Positions 33,248-43,351 of a DNA stretch of 64,000 bases are shown here, in pieces. The stretch spans positions 99,224,992 through 99,288,991 of the forward strand of contig CM042145.1 of NCBI GenBank assembly GCA_023376005.1. Direction: 5' to 3'. Numbering within the stretch: the first letter of the stretch is position 1; each line of letters begins with the position of its first letter. This stretch comes from Doryteuthis pealeii. Lineage: Eukaryota > Mollusca > Cephalopoda > Myopsida > Loliginidae. The translations under genes were made by a program, and so were the position numbers. Below the pieces are notes generated by a model, which saw nothing but the letters and a program-made list of their open reading frames with translations, was not told the DNA's origin and did not search any database.

Positions 33248-33810
33248 TGCTTAGCGGTCAATCCCGTTGAAACACCGATTCTGCTAATCACCGAAGTTGA
33301 GTCCGGCGATGAGCCCGTTCAAATTCTTTTTTTTATATGTTCCTTTTATTGACTTATAGATTTAGAGGGTGAAATATATATGATCTTTTAAATAAAACTG
33401 TAGTATGGATTCACATTCTATATTTTTGAAGTGCAGTCTGTGTTTAACCCTTAATGAGTCCTTTCTTGAAAGTTACAGAATTTGATATTTTTTGCATGTT
33501 CCTTTTATTGACACACTCATCAAACATACTTCATAAGTAATCCAAGATTAACTCAGCTGGTTGGTTGGGTTGGATTTTTAAGGCATTCAAACCTTTGGTT
33601 AATTTTATGCCTGAGACATTTTGTTTGATTCGTTAAATTTGCCTGAAGCACGCGGTTCCCACTATCACCGAAGTTAAGCGGCATGTCAATACTGTAGGAT
33701 GGGTGACATTTAAAGTAAACAGCATTAACTGTAGATGATGAGCAACCAGAGTAACAAATGAATTGATTCGGTATTAATGACGCGCGAAATAGAGTTGATT
33801 AAAACAACCA
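33248..33810 (+). repeat. Two 5S-derived copies flanking a haplotype-2 insertion (B duplicate)
   Basis: 33248-33318 and 33640-33810 are the reverse copies of 53006-53075 and 52524-52690. The extra ~155 bp between them (33345-33500) is shared with C only. Confidence 0.6.
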
Positions 33811-34049
33811 GCTCACAAGAACCGTGTGCAGTCTTATCTTAGAAAATTCCACAGAAAATGGTAAATGTAAACGTATGATGTCCGCTAAGTCCAAACACTT
33901 CAGGCCCCAAAAAATAATGAAAAATAACCGGCCCTAAGACAGGGTTCTTTACGTGCCATTAAATCAATCACTCATGCATCATCAATTAGTGCAAAAGAAT
34001 TATTAAGAAATATCAACACAAAAATGTAAATATAAACGTACACTGTACC

Positions 34050-34335
34050 CGTTTCATGTCCTGGGGTATGACATTAACTGCATCTAGTGGTAAGGTTCAA
34101 TTCTGGAGCTCTAGGGAGTGTGGGTACCCATTCAGGTCTCACTATGATCCGGAGTGGTTGAACCTGTTAGGGTTCAATCAAGGTTAAAGTAAAAAATGAT
34201 TCATAAAAAGTGTTTTTTAATGAGTGTGAAAAAAAATAAATTAATACCCATAAGAATGTATTAAACAAAACGTCTTCGGCATAGAATAACTCAGGGAATT
34301 GATATGCCGACAAATCCAACAACCCATCAACATTT
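34050..34335 (+). repeat. Composite SINE-like element (B duplicate)
   Basis: Reverse copy of 52030-52315, ending in a shorter (CCAA)n than in A1. Confidence 0.6.
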
Positions 34336-35306
34336 TTTGTACCCGATTTCTAACACTCTAGGCTTAAAATAATTCCAGACGAGTTGATATGCTCGTAAAA
34401 ACAAGTCAATCATCACATAATTAAAATCTCGAAGTGTTTCGTCTTTTCTTTTTCGTTCAATAACACAAAATTTCAACTTCTCTATGTTGAAAAAAGTTAT
34501 TTGGAGTGAAGAAAACAAAAGTATATACAGAAAGCCAAGATCGGTGCATACTACCCCGAAGCCCACAATTAAATAGGGGGGGGGGGCTTGTTTTCATATA
34601 TTTCTATGAATACTACTTTAGGGAAATTGACATGTAGTAGAAAGGAGGGACTCGTATCATAGATTTGGGAGTGGCATGAGTTCCTAGTACCGGAGGCCCC
34701 ACAGAAGTTGATATAATGCAATTGAAGAATACAGTAGTATTTTTTTTTATTATCCATTCAAACGTTATAAAATTTATGTGGTCAGAAAAAGAATTACCCT
34801 CGAAAAACACCTCCTCCAAAAATAACAAGGTTTGGTGCTTTGTTTTAGAGCTAAAACGCAAATAGGAACTTAAAAGAAGAACTTTTTTTTTTCATAAAAG
34901 TTACGTGTGGAAAACAGAGAATGTGTCAAGACAATTATAAGCAAATTGATGTTTTTATGGGTCAGCCGTCTCTGAAACGTGTCTCAAAATTTGATCGATC
35001 TTCTTTAGTGGAACACTAGACGATGTTGAGGTTTTGTATTTGAGCGGAAAGAAATTGTTATTTAATAGCTTTTTGTTATGCTCATTGTCATTTTGATATA
35101 AATTCATTCTCATGGCGGTAGATCTGCTTTCCTTTTGTTTCCTTTATTTTTCTTTTGATTTTTACGACACATGTCAACCCTTGTTGAGCTTTAATTTATA
35201 CTGAAAGATGTTTTGTTCTATTCCTTTTTGATGGTACTGAAATTTTCTTTTTTGCACTCAATTTTAAAAACACATTTTAAACTCATTTCTTTATGTGGGA
35301 TCCTAA

Positions 35307-35890
35307 TACAATGTGTGTCAAAAGAATAATCGAGATGTTTTGGTAGCTTTTTGACACACCTTGTATTCTAAAAAAATAACGTTCCATTTATTATTTTTTC
35401 AGAATACAAGGAGTGTGTCCAAAAGTACCGCAAGTTTAAAGCTGTATTTACGCAAGTTAGATATGAGAATGAATGGAACGTTATTTTAGAATACAAGGTG
35501 TGTCAAAAGTACAAAATATATCGACTTTTTGACACACTTGTATGTACTATCACACTCTCGGTAAACTGCATCTAGTGTGGAGTACAATTTTGGAGCTCTG
35601 GGAGTATGGAGTACCCTTCATCGCCATTACTTCAAGGTCCACCCTGAACACGGAGTGGTACTACCTATTATTCTATGGGTTAAATAGAATTAAAAAAATG
35701 AGTTCTATAAAATACACATGTAAGAAAAGTTGATTAGCAACTGTTGTCTCACACTCTAAACAATCATGTGTTTAAAACAAACTGTTACTACTACAAACTA
35801 TTCCCTACAAACATATGCAAAAAGGATTTGGCATTAAATAACCCAAAGGTTGATATGCCGTTAAACCAAAAAATGCAAACCAAACAAAAT
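35307..35890. repeat. Palindromic MITE-like element and composite SINE (B duplicate)
   Basis: 35307-35543 is the reverse copy of 50814-51056 and 35544-35890 that of 50460-50812. Confidence 0.6.
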
Positions 35891-36815
35891 CCACCAAAGA
35901 CTTTTAATTATGAACTTGTTGAAATGAAGATTCTTTCAAACAACATTGAGTTATTTCATTATGATTTCTTTGAAAATTTCAAATAACTGTCTATCTTTCT
36001 GTATGAACACGTTAAAGTAAGATTCCCTTCAATTACTACCAGATGCTTTCCGTTATGAATCGACTCATTGAAACGATAAGAATTCGATTTCAGGTGAGAA
36101 ATCGATTTCTCATCATGAATAGCGATGAAAGCAAGATACTTTTTTTAAAAAATATTAGACAGTTTCATTTATGAATCATTGTCTGCAAAATCTTAAAAAA
36201 AAAATTTAAAGATTTCATTATTAAAGAATTGAAAGATAATTCCAAAAAGACTATCGAGATGAACAGGTTGAAAGTGAAGATACGTTAAAAACAATAGTCC
36301 TTTTATTTATGAAAGACTTGTAAGCAAGGGTCCTTTAAAAAAACGATGGGACCTTTCATCATTAACTGAACTGGCAATTAACTTTAATGCCCTTTTATAT
36401 GTGGGGCGGGCAGGTGCTGCTGGGGGATTTTTTTTTCTTTCTTATCAGATATAGTGCAACACTATAGAAAGACTTGCTATAAATGCTACCACAGCTGACT
36501 ATTATTTCATTAGATTTCATAGTTTTTAGTGTTTCTACATAAGGTCTTTGGTTTTTTGTAATAAGCGCTAATACATAGTAAAAGCAGGTCGATTTTTGAT
36601 GTAAAATAGACTGTTTTTTGTTTAAAAACCAAAAATTTAACCATTGAATTTCCAACGTTGGAATATATCAGATATATTTGATTCCTATATAGACCCACTA
36701 AAAAACAACAGTTCCAATGTTTTCAAATAGTTTGAAAAGTTTCTACATAACTCTTATTTTAATAAAGTGCAAATACACAGAAAGATGAAAGTTTGATGTG
36801 CAATTGAAAATTTTT

Positions 36816-37063
36816 GGACGCATATTACCTTTAAGCACCCCTTTGTGATCTCGATTAAGAAAGGACAAATGTTTTACATTCACACCGTCAATATCCGGTT
36901 GTTTGTTAGAGGTTAGGTTAAGGTTAGGGTTAGGGGTTAGTTTTATAATTAAAAAAAAATCTAAAAATCGTCTGTTAAAACAACCGGATATTGACCGGTG
37001 TAAATGAAAACATGCCCTTTCTTAATCGAGATCAAAAAGGGTGCCTAAAGGTCAATATGGTCC
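36816..37063. mobile_element. MITE with telomere-like core (B duplicate)
   Basis: Reverse copy of 49319-49563; the core reads as TTAGGG-type units on the plus strand. One end has a small insertion in GGACC. Confidence 0.72.
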
Positions 37064-37143
37064 GAAAAATGTCAATACGCAATTTAGAAAATAAATCCCA
37101 AACGTTTGGAACTTAACACTATCAGATATAATGCACAACTTTA

Positions 37144-37215
37144 AGCCGGTTAGCTCAGTCGGTAGAGCGTTCGGGCTGAGAAACCACAAGGTTCCTAGTT
37201 CGATACCGGGCCCTC
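37144..37215 (+). repeat. tRNA-like head, GCCGGT/GCCGGG family (B duplicate)
   Basis: Reverse copy of 49165-49236; the clearest plus-strand view of the D-arm and box A. Confidence 0.55.
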
Positions 37216-38869
37216 ATCAACTCAGCACTCTATATAACTCTCACGACTATAAAACTTGCCATAAAACAACAGTTATACTTCTATCTTATGAGCTTTAAGT
37301 GTTGCTACAAGGTTTTTTCTTTCTTTCTGTCATTGACATTTGTTTTAGATATTTTACGAAGTCTAATTTTCAACAGTGAAAAAATTCTACGTCTATTTGT
37401 TGGCTTCTTTAATTTGGGTTATTGTTTATTGTTTTGAGTGAAACTCGAAACGATGTTGTCTATGTCACTAGTGCAGAAATGACCAGTTTACAAGAGTCTC
37501 GGCTATTTATATCTAATGCGAACAACAACCCTTTGCGTTTGTACTTTAATAAAGAAGAAAGAAAAAAAAAAAACTAAAGTGTAAAAGCAACGGTTGACGC
37601 TTAATATCTTTCCCGTTTCTAGCAAAAGATATAGACAAAAATGAATATATCAAATAGCTCTACTAAACAAATGAGTAAACTTCTCTCTCTCTCATCTCTA
37701 TCTATCTATGCTATCTCTCTCGTCCGGAGTAAATATAAAGTAACCCCGATTAATCTAGCATAGGAATCAAATAATGATTGATTAATTAATTGATTTAACG
37801 GCATGTCACAAGTCTAAGCAGTATGTTATTGTCTTGAGGTTAGGGGAATCGGCGTTCGTTGTACGTTTGTATTTAAATTTGTGTGTAGCTATTTCTTAGC
37901 TGGCCCCTTTAATATTTGGTATGGCAACTCTTCTAGGAGAAGGAAAACTCTAAATTTAAACCAGACCTGAATAAGAAATTCTTTGGATAAGCAACAACAG
38001 GTAATGGTGTTATTTACTAAGCGTTTGTTTAGTCTGCTATACAGGCATCAGGTTACTTACAGGTACCAGTTTCTCTTCGTTTGGTTTGGTTTCTTTAATG
38101 CATATTTACCTATCTAATGCAAAGAATTAGAAATAGATCTATTTGACGAATATGATGTTACTTCGCGGTACACCGCTCCGGGTCAGAGTGGACCTGGGAG
38201 TAATGGCAACTGACGGGGTACTACACTCCCCAGGTATCCAGAACTAGAGCTTTCATCAGAACGCATTTTTGTGACATACCCAAACACCTCCTTTCTGGGG
38301 AAGTCTTACAGCTGTTTTTTGACACCTTAATATTGATTTCCATTAATATATTTTGATTAAAGGATTTGCTTATAAATGAACACTTTGACTACTTTAAAAC
38401 GCTCACGGTGGCTCTCCTACCACTGCGATTATACTGTAAGCAAATACAAAAATCGATGGTCAGTTCATTGCAGGTTTTGCAGAACTCAGATACAATAATA
38501 GTAGGACTTTATTTGAATAGATGATATCTTCGAGGTGAACAGATAGTGGACTTTTGAAATATCCACACCATACAGTTAATACTAAGAAAATGTGGTACAA
38601 AGACGTGGGGAAATTTGGTAGGGCAAAGTGTAAAATTTCTATCGAATATCGAATTCATCCGTTACAATACATTTATAGTTTCATTGAAAGACATTTACAG
38701 CAGACTTTATGGCACATATTTTTCAGCATTGTGTGAAACTGAGTTTACTCGCGATTTGTAAAGAATTCAACCCGGAGGAGTCCCTATGACATAGTGGTTA
38801 GGTGCTCGACTGCGACTAGTAGAAAAAGATCTATTTCTCTGAATGTTTGAGATGAGGCTTGATGATTAT

Positions 38870-39035
38870 TGAGTATTATCTGCGTTATTCGGACTTCAGA
38901 AGGTTCCTGAGTCCGAGAAGGTTCCCGAGTCCGACAACAAATACCCGAAGAAGTCCGGAGGGCATATCGGCCGAAACGTTGTGCAGCTAACAATGAAGAT
39001 GAGGACAATAGTCTGAATAACGCAGATAATACGCA
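38870..39035. repeat. Small fold-back with CGAAACGTTG motif (B duplicate)
   Basis: Plus strand reads CCCGAAGAAGTCCGGAGG, then ATATCGGCCGAAACGTTG. Two ~23-bp near repeats (GGTTCCTGAGTCCGAGAA and GGTTCCCGAGTCCGACAA) lie upstream. Confidence 0.45.
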
Positions 39036-40069
39036 TAGATCTATTTGACGAATAGATGGGACCTTAACAGTTACTATCACTTCGGTTCGGAGTGGACCTG
39101 AGAGTAATCGTAATGACGCGGTACTCTAAACACTCCAGATCTCCGATTCTGGATTCTCACCACCAGATACAGTTTAGTGTTCATACCAGGACACTCTATT
39201 TTTTTTTTTTTTGGGGGGGGTCTTACCTTCTCTACAGGAGATATAGTCGGCGTATTCTATTTCCTGCTGACAGGGCAAATTTGAAAAAAAAAAAATATTT
39301 AAAAGAAATTAATGGAATGAAAATTACATAAATAAATAATTTTAATAAATGTCCTAACCGGAACTAAAAAAAATGTTTGTCTTTTTTTGCAAGGGGGGGG
39401 CATTTTTTCTTTTCAAAATTATGAAATGATAAAGAGTTTAAGTTGATCTATGACACTTGGCACGCTCTGTTCGCGTGCGGAACATTGGCACTTCGGTATT
39501 CTCCTGCCTTTTCTTCTTTTATGACCTCACGAATTTACCCTTAAAACCCTGTTAGTAATTTACATTATAAAAAAAACAAAAAACAAAAAAAACAAACAAA
39601 TACAACAAAAATAACTTTTTAAAATACATATTTAAAAAATAAAAAAACTTTTTAGCATAATAGACGGGAAATGTTAGATGGCCATCGAAATAGTTTTAAT
39701 GATGATAATCATAAACAATTACATTTATAAAAAGAAAGATTTAAAAAAATAAATAACTGCACGCGACACTGTAGCTAATGTCAGAGTTTTTGGTAGTCAA
39801 AACAATTAGGACATTATTTTATTTTCTATTCTGTTCATTTTTTTCTTTTCTTTTTTCTTTTCTTTCTTTTTTTGAGATGAAGTTCAAATGATGAAAGACA
39901 CGTTGAAAATGAGGAAATTATCAAAAGGAAGTAAACGTATAATTCTTTAGATATTCAGATTCTTTTCTCTATTTTTTAAATGACTTTCAAATGAACAAAT
40001 TAAGACTTGGTTTCTTTTAAAAATGTGCAAATCAAATATATTCGATCTACCTTCTTAGGCATTATAGGC

Positions 40070-40275
40070 GATCCATTGTGGTATAATGGTTAGCAATCTA
40101 GTCTCGCAAATCCATTACTACTAAATAGCGAGCTCGATTCTTGCTGGATGCCTCTTACTTGTAACCTTGTGTGACATCCTACCTGTAGCGAACGCGTGGG
40201 GTAAAAATTGTGTCCTATTGTGGTGTAATGGTTAACAATCTAGTCTCACAGATCCATTACTACTGAATAGCAATG
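40070..40275 (+). repeat. Two tandem tRNA-like sequences (B duplicate)
   Basis: Reverse copies of 46131-46335 and readable on the plus strand: CCATTGTGGTATAATGGTTA at 40073 and CTATTGTGGTGTAATGGTTA at 40215. Confidence 0.5.
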
Positions 40276-40619
40276 TCACATATTTGTGATCTTGTGTCAT
40301 ATCCTACCCATGATGAATGTGGCTTTTGAATAACTCGGAGTCAGAGAAAACGGTTAAATTATTACTAAATTCTCTTCCATATTTTTCATTCTTTCCTGAA
40401 CATTGATGGTCTTGCCTGTTCCGGGTTCTAATCCAACGCAAAAATTCCTGTAGGTGGCGACCGTGATGCTTAAGGACAGAATCCTGGTGGCTGAGCAGTC
40501 CATGACATGCAACACTCCACTCCGATTAATCGGCTGGTCACATCGAGCCCTAGCGCCTATATGATTATCCAAACCCTATTGCCCTTATGACAAGCCCCGA
40601 CCCTTTTTATCATATACAT

Positions 40620-40925
40620 GCTAGAAGGCGTACTCAGAGGTTCTTAGTGTACTGGTATGACATTAAACTGCATCTGGGGAACTTCAAATTCTGTAGCTCT
40701 GGAGAGTGTGGAGTACCACTTCATCGCTATTACTCCCAGGTACACTGTGACCCGAAGTGGTGTCTTTAGGGTCCCATCTATGGGTTGAATAGATAAAAAA
40801 TGAGTTTTTTTAAAAATATGCTTTTTTAAAAATTGAGTTTAAATATTGAATATCCGTCAAGAATGAATAAAACAAATGTCTTTGGCATAAATAACCAATG
40901 ATTGACATGCCGTAAAATCCACCAG
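40620..40925 (+). repeat. Composite SINE-like element (V block)
   Basis: Third full-length copy of the family at 4640 and 6184: head with ACATTAAACTGCATCTGG, body with AAAAAATGAGTTTTTTT, tail AACCAATGATTGACATGCCG and a CCAGCCAGCC end. Mirrored at 45490-45775. Confidence 0.62.
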
Positions 40926-40935
40926 CCAGCCATGA

Positions 40936-41022
40936 TCAGAAGTGTATGTGATCTTCTGAGAATTGAACTCACTGACAATAGCCTGCTACCTAGGTTGCAA
41001 ACCATTACACACCATGCAAGGG
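40936..41022 (-). repeat. tRNA-like SINE head (V block)
   Basis: Minus strand: GCATGGTGTAATGGTTTGCA (box A) and GTGAGTTCAATTCTCAG (box B) at tRNA spacing, then ATCACATACACTTCTGATC. Mirrored at 45368-45455. It shares its 3' end with the adjacent composite element, head to head. Confidence 0.55.
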
Positions 41023-41032
41023 TAGTCATTTC

Positions 41033-41282
41033 GGACCATATGACCTTTAGGCACCCATTTTTGATCTCGATTAAGAAAGGACATGTTTTTTCATTTCACC
41101 GTCAATATCCGGTTGTTTTAACAGACGATTTTTTAGATTTTTTTAAAAAACTATAAAATTAATCCTAACCATAACCCTAACCCCTAACCCTAACCCAAAC
41201 AACCGGACATTGACGGTGTAAATGAAAAAACATGTCCTTTTAATCGAGATCAAAAAAGGGGTACCTAAAGGTAATATGGTCC
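41033..41282. mobile_element. MITE with telomere-like core and 8-bp target duplication (V block)
   Basis: Second, independent insertion of the element at 3501. The flanks are a perfect GTCATTTC (41025-41032 and 41283-41290). Arms mirror through CAATATCCGGTTGTTT. The core at 41162-41200 holds several CCCTAA units. The perfect duplication fixes both element ends. Confidence 0.85.
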
Positions 41283-41299
41283 GTCATTTCTTTCTTTTG

Positions 41300-41860
41300 T
41301 GGGATCACGCGTCTTCTTTTTCTTTTTTAAATATAATATTTAAAGATAATTTATTTGACACGGACTTGCCATTTTCCGCGGTCAATTATGGTAAGAGTTA
41401 AAGCGTGCCAACAGTGATCTACACACTGGTAATTGGACACGTTTATGCATCTTTAAGGTCAAAGCTCAGATCGTTTGATACGTAACTTTTCATTTTTCCC
41501 ACGTGTACGACTGCTTGCCATTTCCCTTCTGCCAGTTAAACAGTCGTCTAATTCCGTTACAGCTGACTGTTATCATTATTATCATTGTTATTGTTCATTT
41601 AAGCATGCTGGGATAGATTAAGCGAACGCTCTACCTGTTATCGATGCATTTGCATATTATCACCTCCTTTGTTAGTAAACGCTGTTGAAGTTCTAACTAG
41701 TTATTATTACAACAGCCGGTGGTAGCGTGCAAGTCACCCTTAACAAACTCGCAAGTATGCATGTTTTTGTTTGTCTGTTTGTTTGTTTGTTTGTTTTGTT
41801 TTTCTCATTTCCCATTAATGATAATTTATCGTTTCTTTTCATAATTCTTAATAAATGGCC
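41300..41860. other. Interval without recognisable features (V block)
   Basis: Moderately complex sequence with a (TTTG)n near 41767-41798. A box A-like GGTAGAGCGTTCGC on the minus strand near 41620 has no box B partner. No gene seen. Confidence 0.5.
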
Positions 41861-41869
41861 TGTTTAACG

Positions 41870-42230
41870 AAATAATTATTTCTTTCTTTGTGCTCTCTTT
41901 CAGACAAAAAATATAATTAGTTCATATATCATTTTTTTTTACTGTGCTGTTTTTTAATTTAGAAATTATTTAGTACTATTAGTGTTTTCCTTCTTTTGTA
42001 CTCTCTTTCAGTTTAAAAATTATTATTATTGCATAGTATTTTCTTTCGTTTTTACTCTTTTTCAGTTTAAAAAGGATTATACTTATATAGTATTTTCTTT
42101 TATTTATAATCTCTTTCAGATAAAAAATGATTAGTGTTATATCGTACTTTCTTTTGAACACTCTTTCATCTTATAAAATATCATTATATAACATTTTCAT
42201 CCTTTTGTATTCTCTTTCAATTTAAAAAAA

Positions 42231-42282
<52 letters not shown>

Positions 42283-42330
42283 TATTATTATTATTATATC
42301 GCATTTTCTTTCTTTGGACTCTCTCTTTCT
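41870..42330 (+). repeat. ~52-bp minisatellite with CTCTTTCAG in each unit, plus (ATT)n (V block)
   Basis: Six or seven units on the pattern TATTTTCTTTC, TTTGTACTCTCTTTCAG, TTTAAAAA, ATTATTA. An (ATT)n run (42232-42300) grew from the last unit. Each unit resembles a 3' splice site (polypyrimidine tract plus CAG), but no exon is seen. Mirrored at 44090-44520. Confidence 0.65.
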
Positions 42331-42605
42331 TTCTTTCTTTTCTTTCTTTCTTTTTATTTTCTCATTTCTTTCTTCTTTGTTCTATTTTTTTCTTTATTTT
42401 TGCAAACTAGATCTGCTGCCTTCTTCGTTTCGTCCGTTTTTTTTTCTTCTTTTCTTTCTGTCCAGAAGGCATCACATACGTTTTATTTCTCTTCTGTCGT
42501 CCATTCGTTGTCCTTTCTTTTGTGCTTTTTTGTCCATCTCTTCTCTCTCTCTCTCGTCTCTCTCTCTCTCATCTCTCTCTCTTTTCTCTCTCTCTCTCTG
42601 ATGAT
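42330..42605. repeat. Polypyrimidine (CTTT)n and (CT)n tract (V block)
   Basis: Strand-biased CT-rich run that yields spurious Ser/Phe/Leu-rich open frames. Mirrored at 43800-44080. Confidence 0.85.
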
Positions 42606-42720
42606 AAATTCGATTCATATAACTTTTTAATTACATTTTTACATTCTATTGTAAAAATGTTCCACAAAGGAAGTACATGACTTTTTCTTGATCCTAATTT
42701 CATTCATATTTTCTTGTGAG

Positions 42721-42825
42721 GGCTGATTGGCTGATTGATTTAACGGCATGTCAACGACTGTTATTTTATCTAAAGGTTAGGGGAATTGTACGCTTAAATT
42801 TCTTGTAATGTCACTTGTAAGTAAT
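42721..42825 (-). repeat. SINE 3' part with shared tail (V block)
   Basis: Minus-strand tail TTGACATGCCGTTAAATCA followed by a CAATCAGCC-type end. Mirrored at 43585-43690. Confidence 0.55.
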
Positions 42826-43062
42826 ACAAGGTGTGTCAAAAAAGTATCGAGATTTTATGTACTTTTGACACACTTTGTATTCTGAAAAAAATAATGTTCC
42901 ATTATTAAATTTTCAGAATACAAGGTGTGTCAAAAAGTAACCACATTTAAAGCTGTATTTACCAAGATAGAAATGGAAGAATGAATGGAAACATTATTTT
43001 TTTCAGAATACGAGGTGTGTCAAAAGTACAAAAATCTCGATATTTTTGACATAACTTTGTAT
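42824..43062. mobile_element. Palindromic MITE-like element, second insertion (V block)
   Basis: Same nested ACAAGGTGTGTCAAAAAGTA palindrome as 4992-5230, with the asymmetric centre (TTAAAGCTGTATTTACCAAG) in the opposite orientation. Mirrored at 43352-43583. The giant fold-back closes exactly between these two copies. Confidence 0.62.
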
Positions 43063-43351
43063 CATAAGAAAAGAACAACTTAACTCTATAATATGGTAGT
43101 TTAATTAGCAAAACAAAATTAAGGAACAGGAATACATGATAAAACGAAAGATTATTATTCATCCGGAAATACACGTTTTTCTGAGAAAAATACGGAGTCG
43201 CTTGAAACACACAGTGTGCACATGGCTAATCTATAAATTACAAGTTCTTCATCTAAGCAGCACGGTATCTCTATTTATATCAGATGGAGATCGGCCATTT
43301 TATTCTCTGGCGATTAGTGTTCAAACTAGGTGTCGAGTGATACTTTATTCA
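43063..43351. other. Single-copy loop at the centre of the ~18.5 kb fold-back
   Basis: About 290 bp with no match elsewhere in the window, flanked by mirror-image copies of the same palindromic element (42824-43062 and 43352-43583). I see no gene or known repeat. If the fold-back is an artefact, this should be the true flanking sequence just beyond the V block, or read-end noise. Confidence 0.7.

Larger units (their letters stand above)
24001..43062 (-). repeat. Arm B plus V block: long arm 1 of the second fold-back, haplotype 2
   Basis: 24001-40582 is the reverse complement of the unit. 40583-43062 (V) continues past the unit start and is matched in reverse at 43352-45813. Haplotype-2 markers shared with C include the extra 155 bp at 33340-33500 (C 52840-52995), the extra segment at 38040-38085 (C 48303-48350) and the insertion at 24590-24770 (C 61257-61435). 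Indel noise is heavy from 24 to about 32 kb and light near 36-43 kb. The first ~80 bp diverge from C and are probably low-quality contig end. Confidence 0.88.

Noticed and set aside
37144..37215. Functional tRNA gene
   Set aside because: Box A and the D-arm are good, but the T-arm and anticodon stems do not pair and the sequence recurs as a SINE head at 14300 and 60068.
42314..42630. Ser/Phe/Leu-rich open frames
   Set aside because: Translations of the (CT)n and (CTTT)n tract.
42900..43000. Inversion of the central segment of the palindromic MITE relative to 5070-5150
   Set aside because: Because the arms are palindromic, the whole element inserted in the opposite orientation gives the same picture; no inversion is needed.
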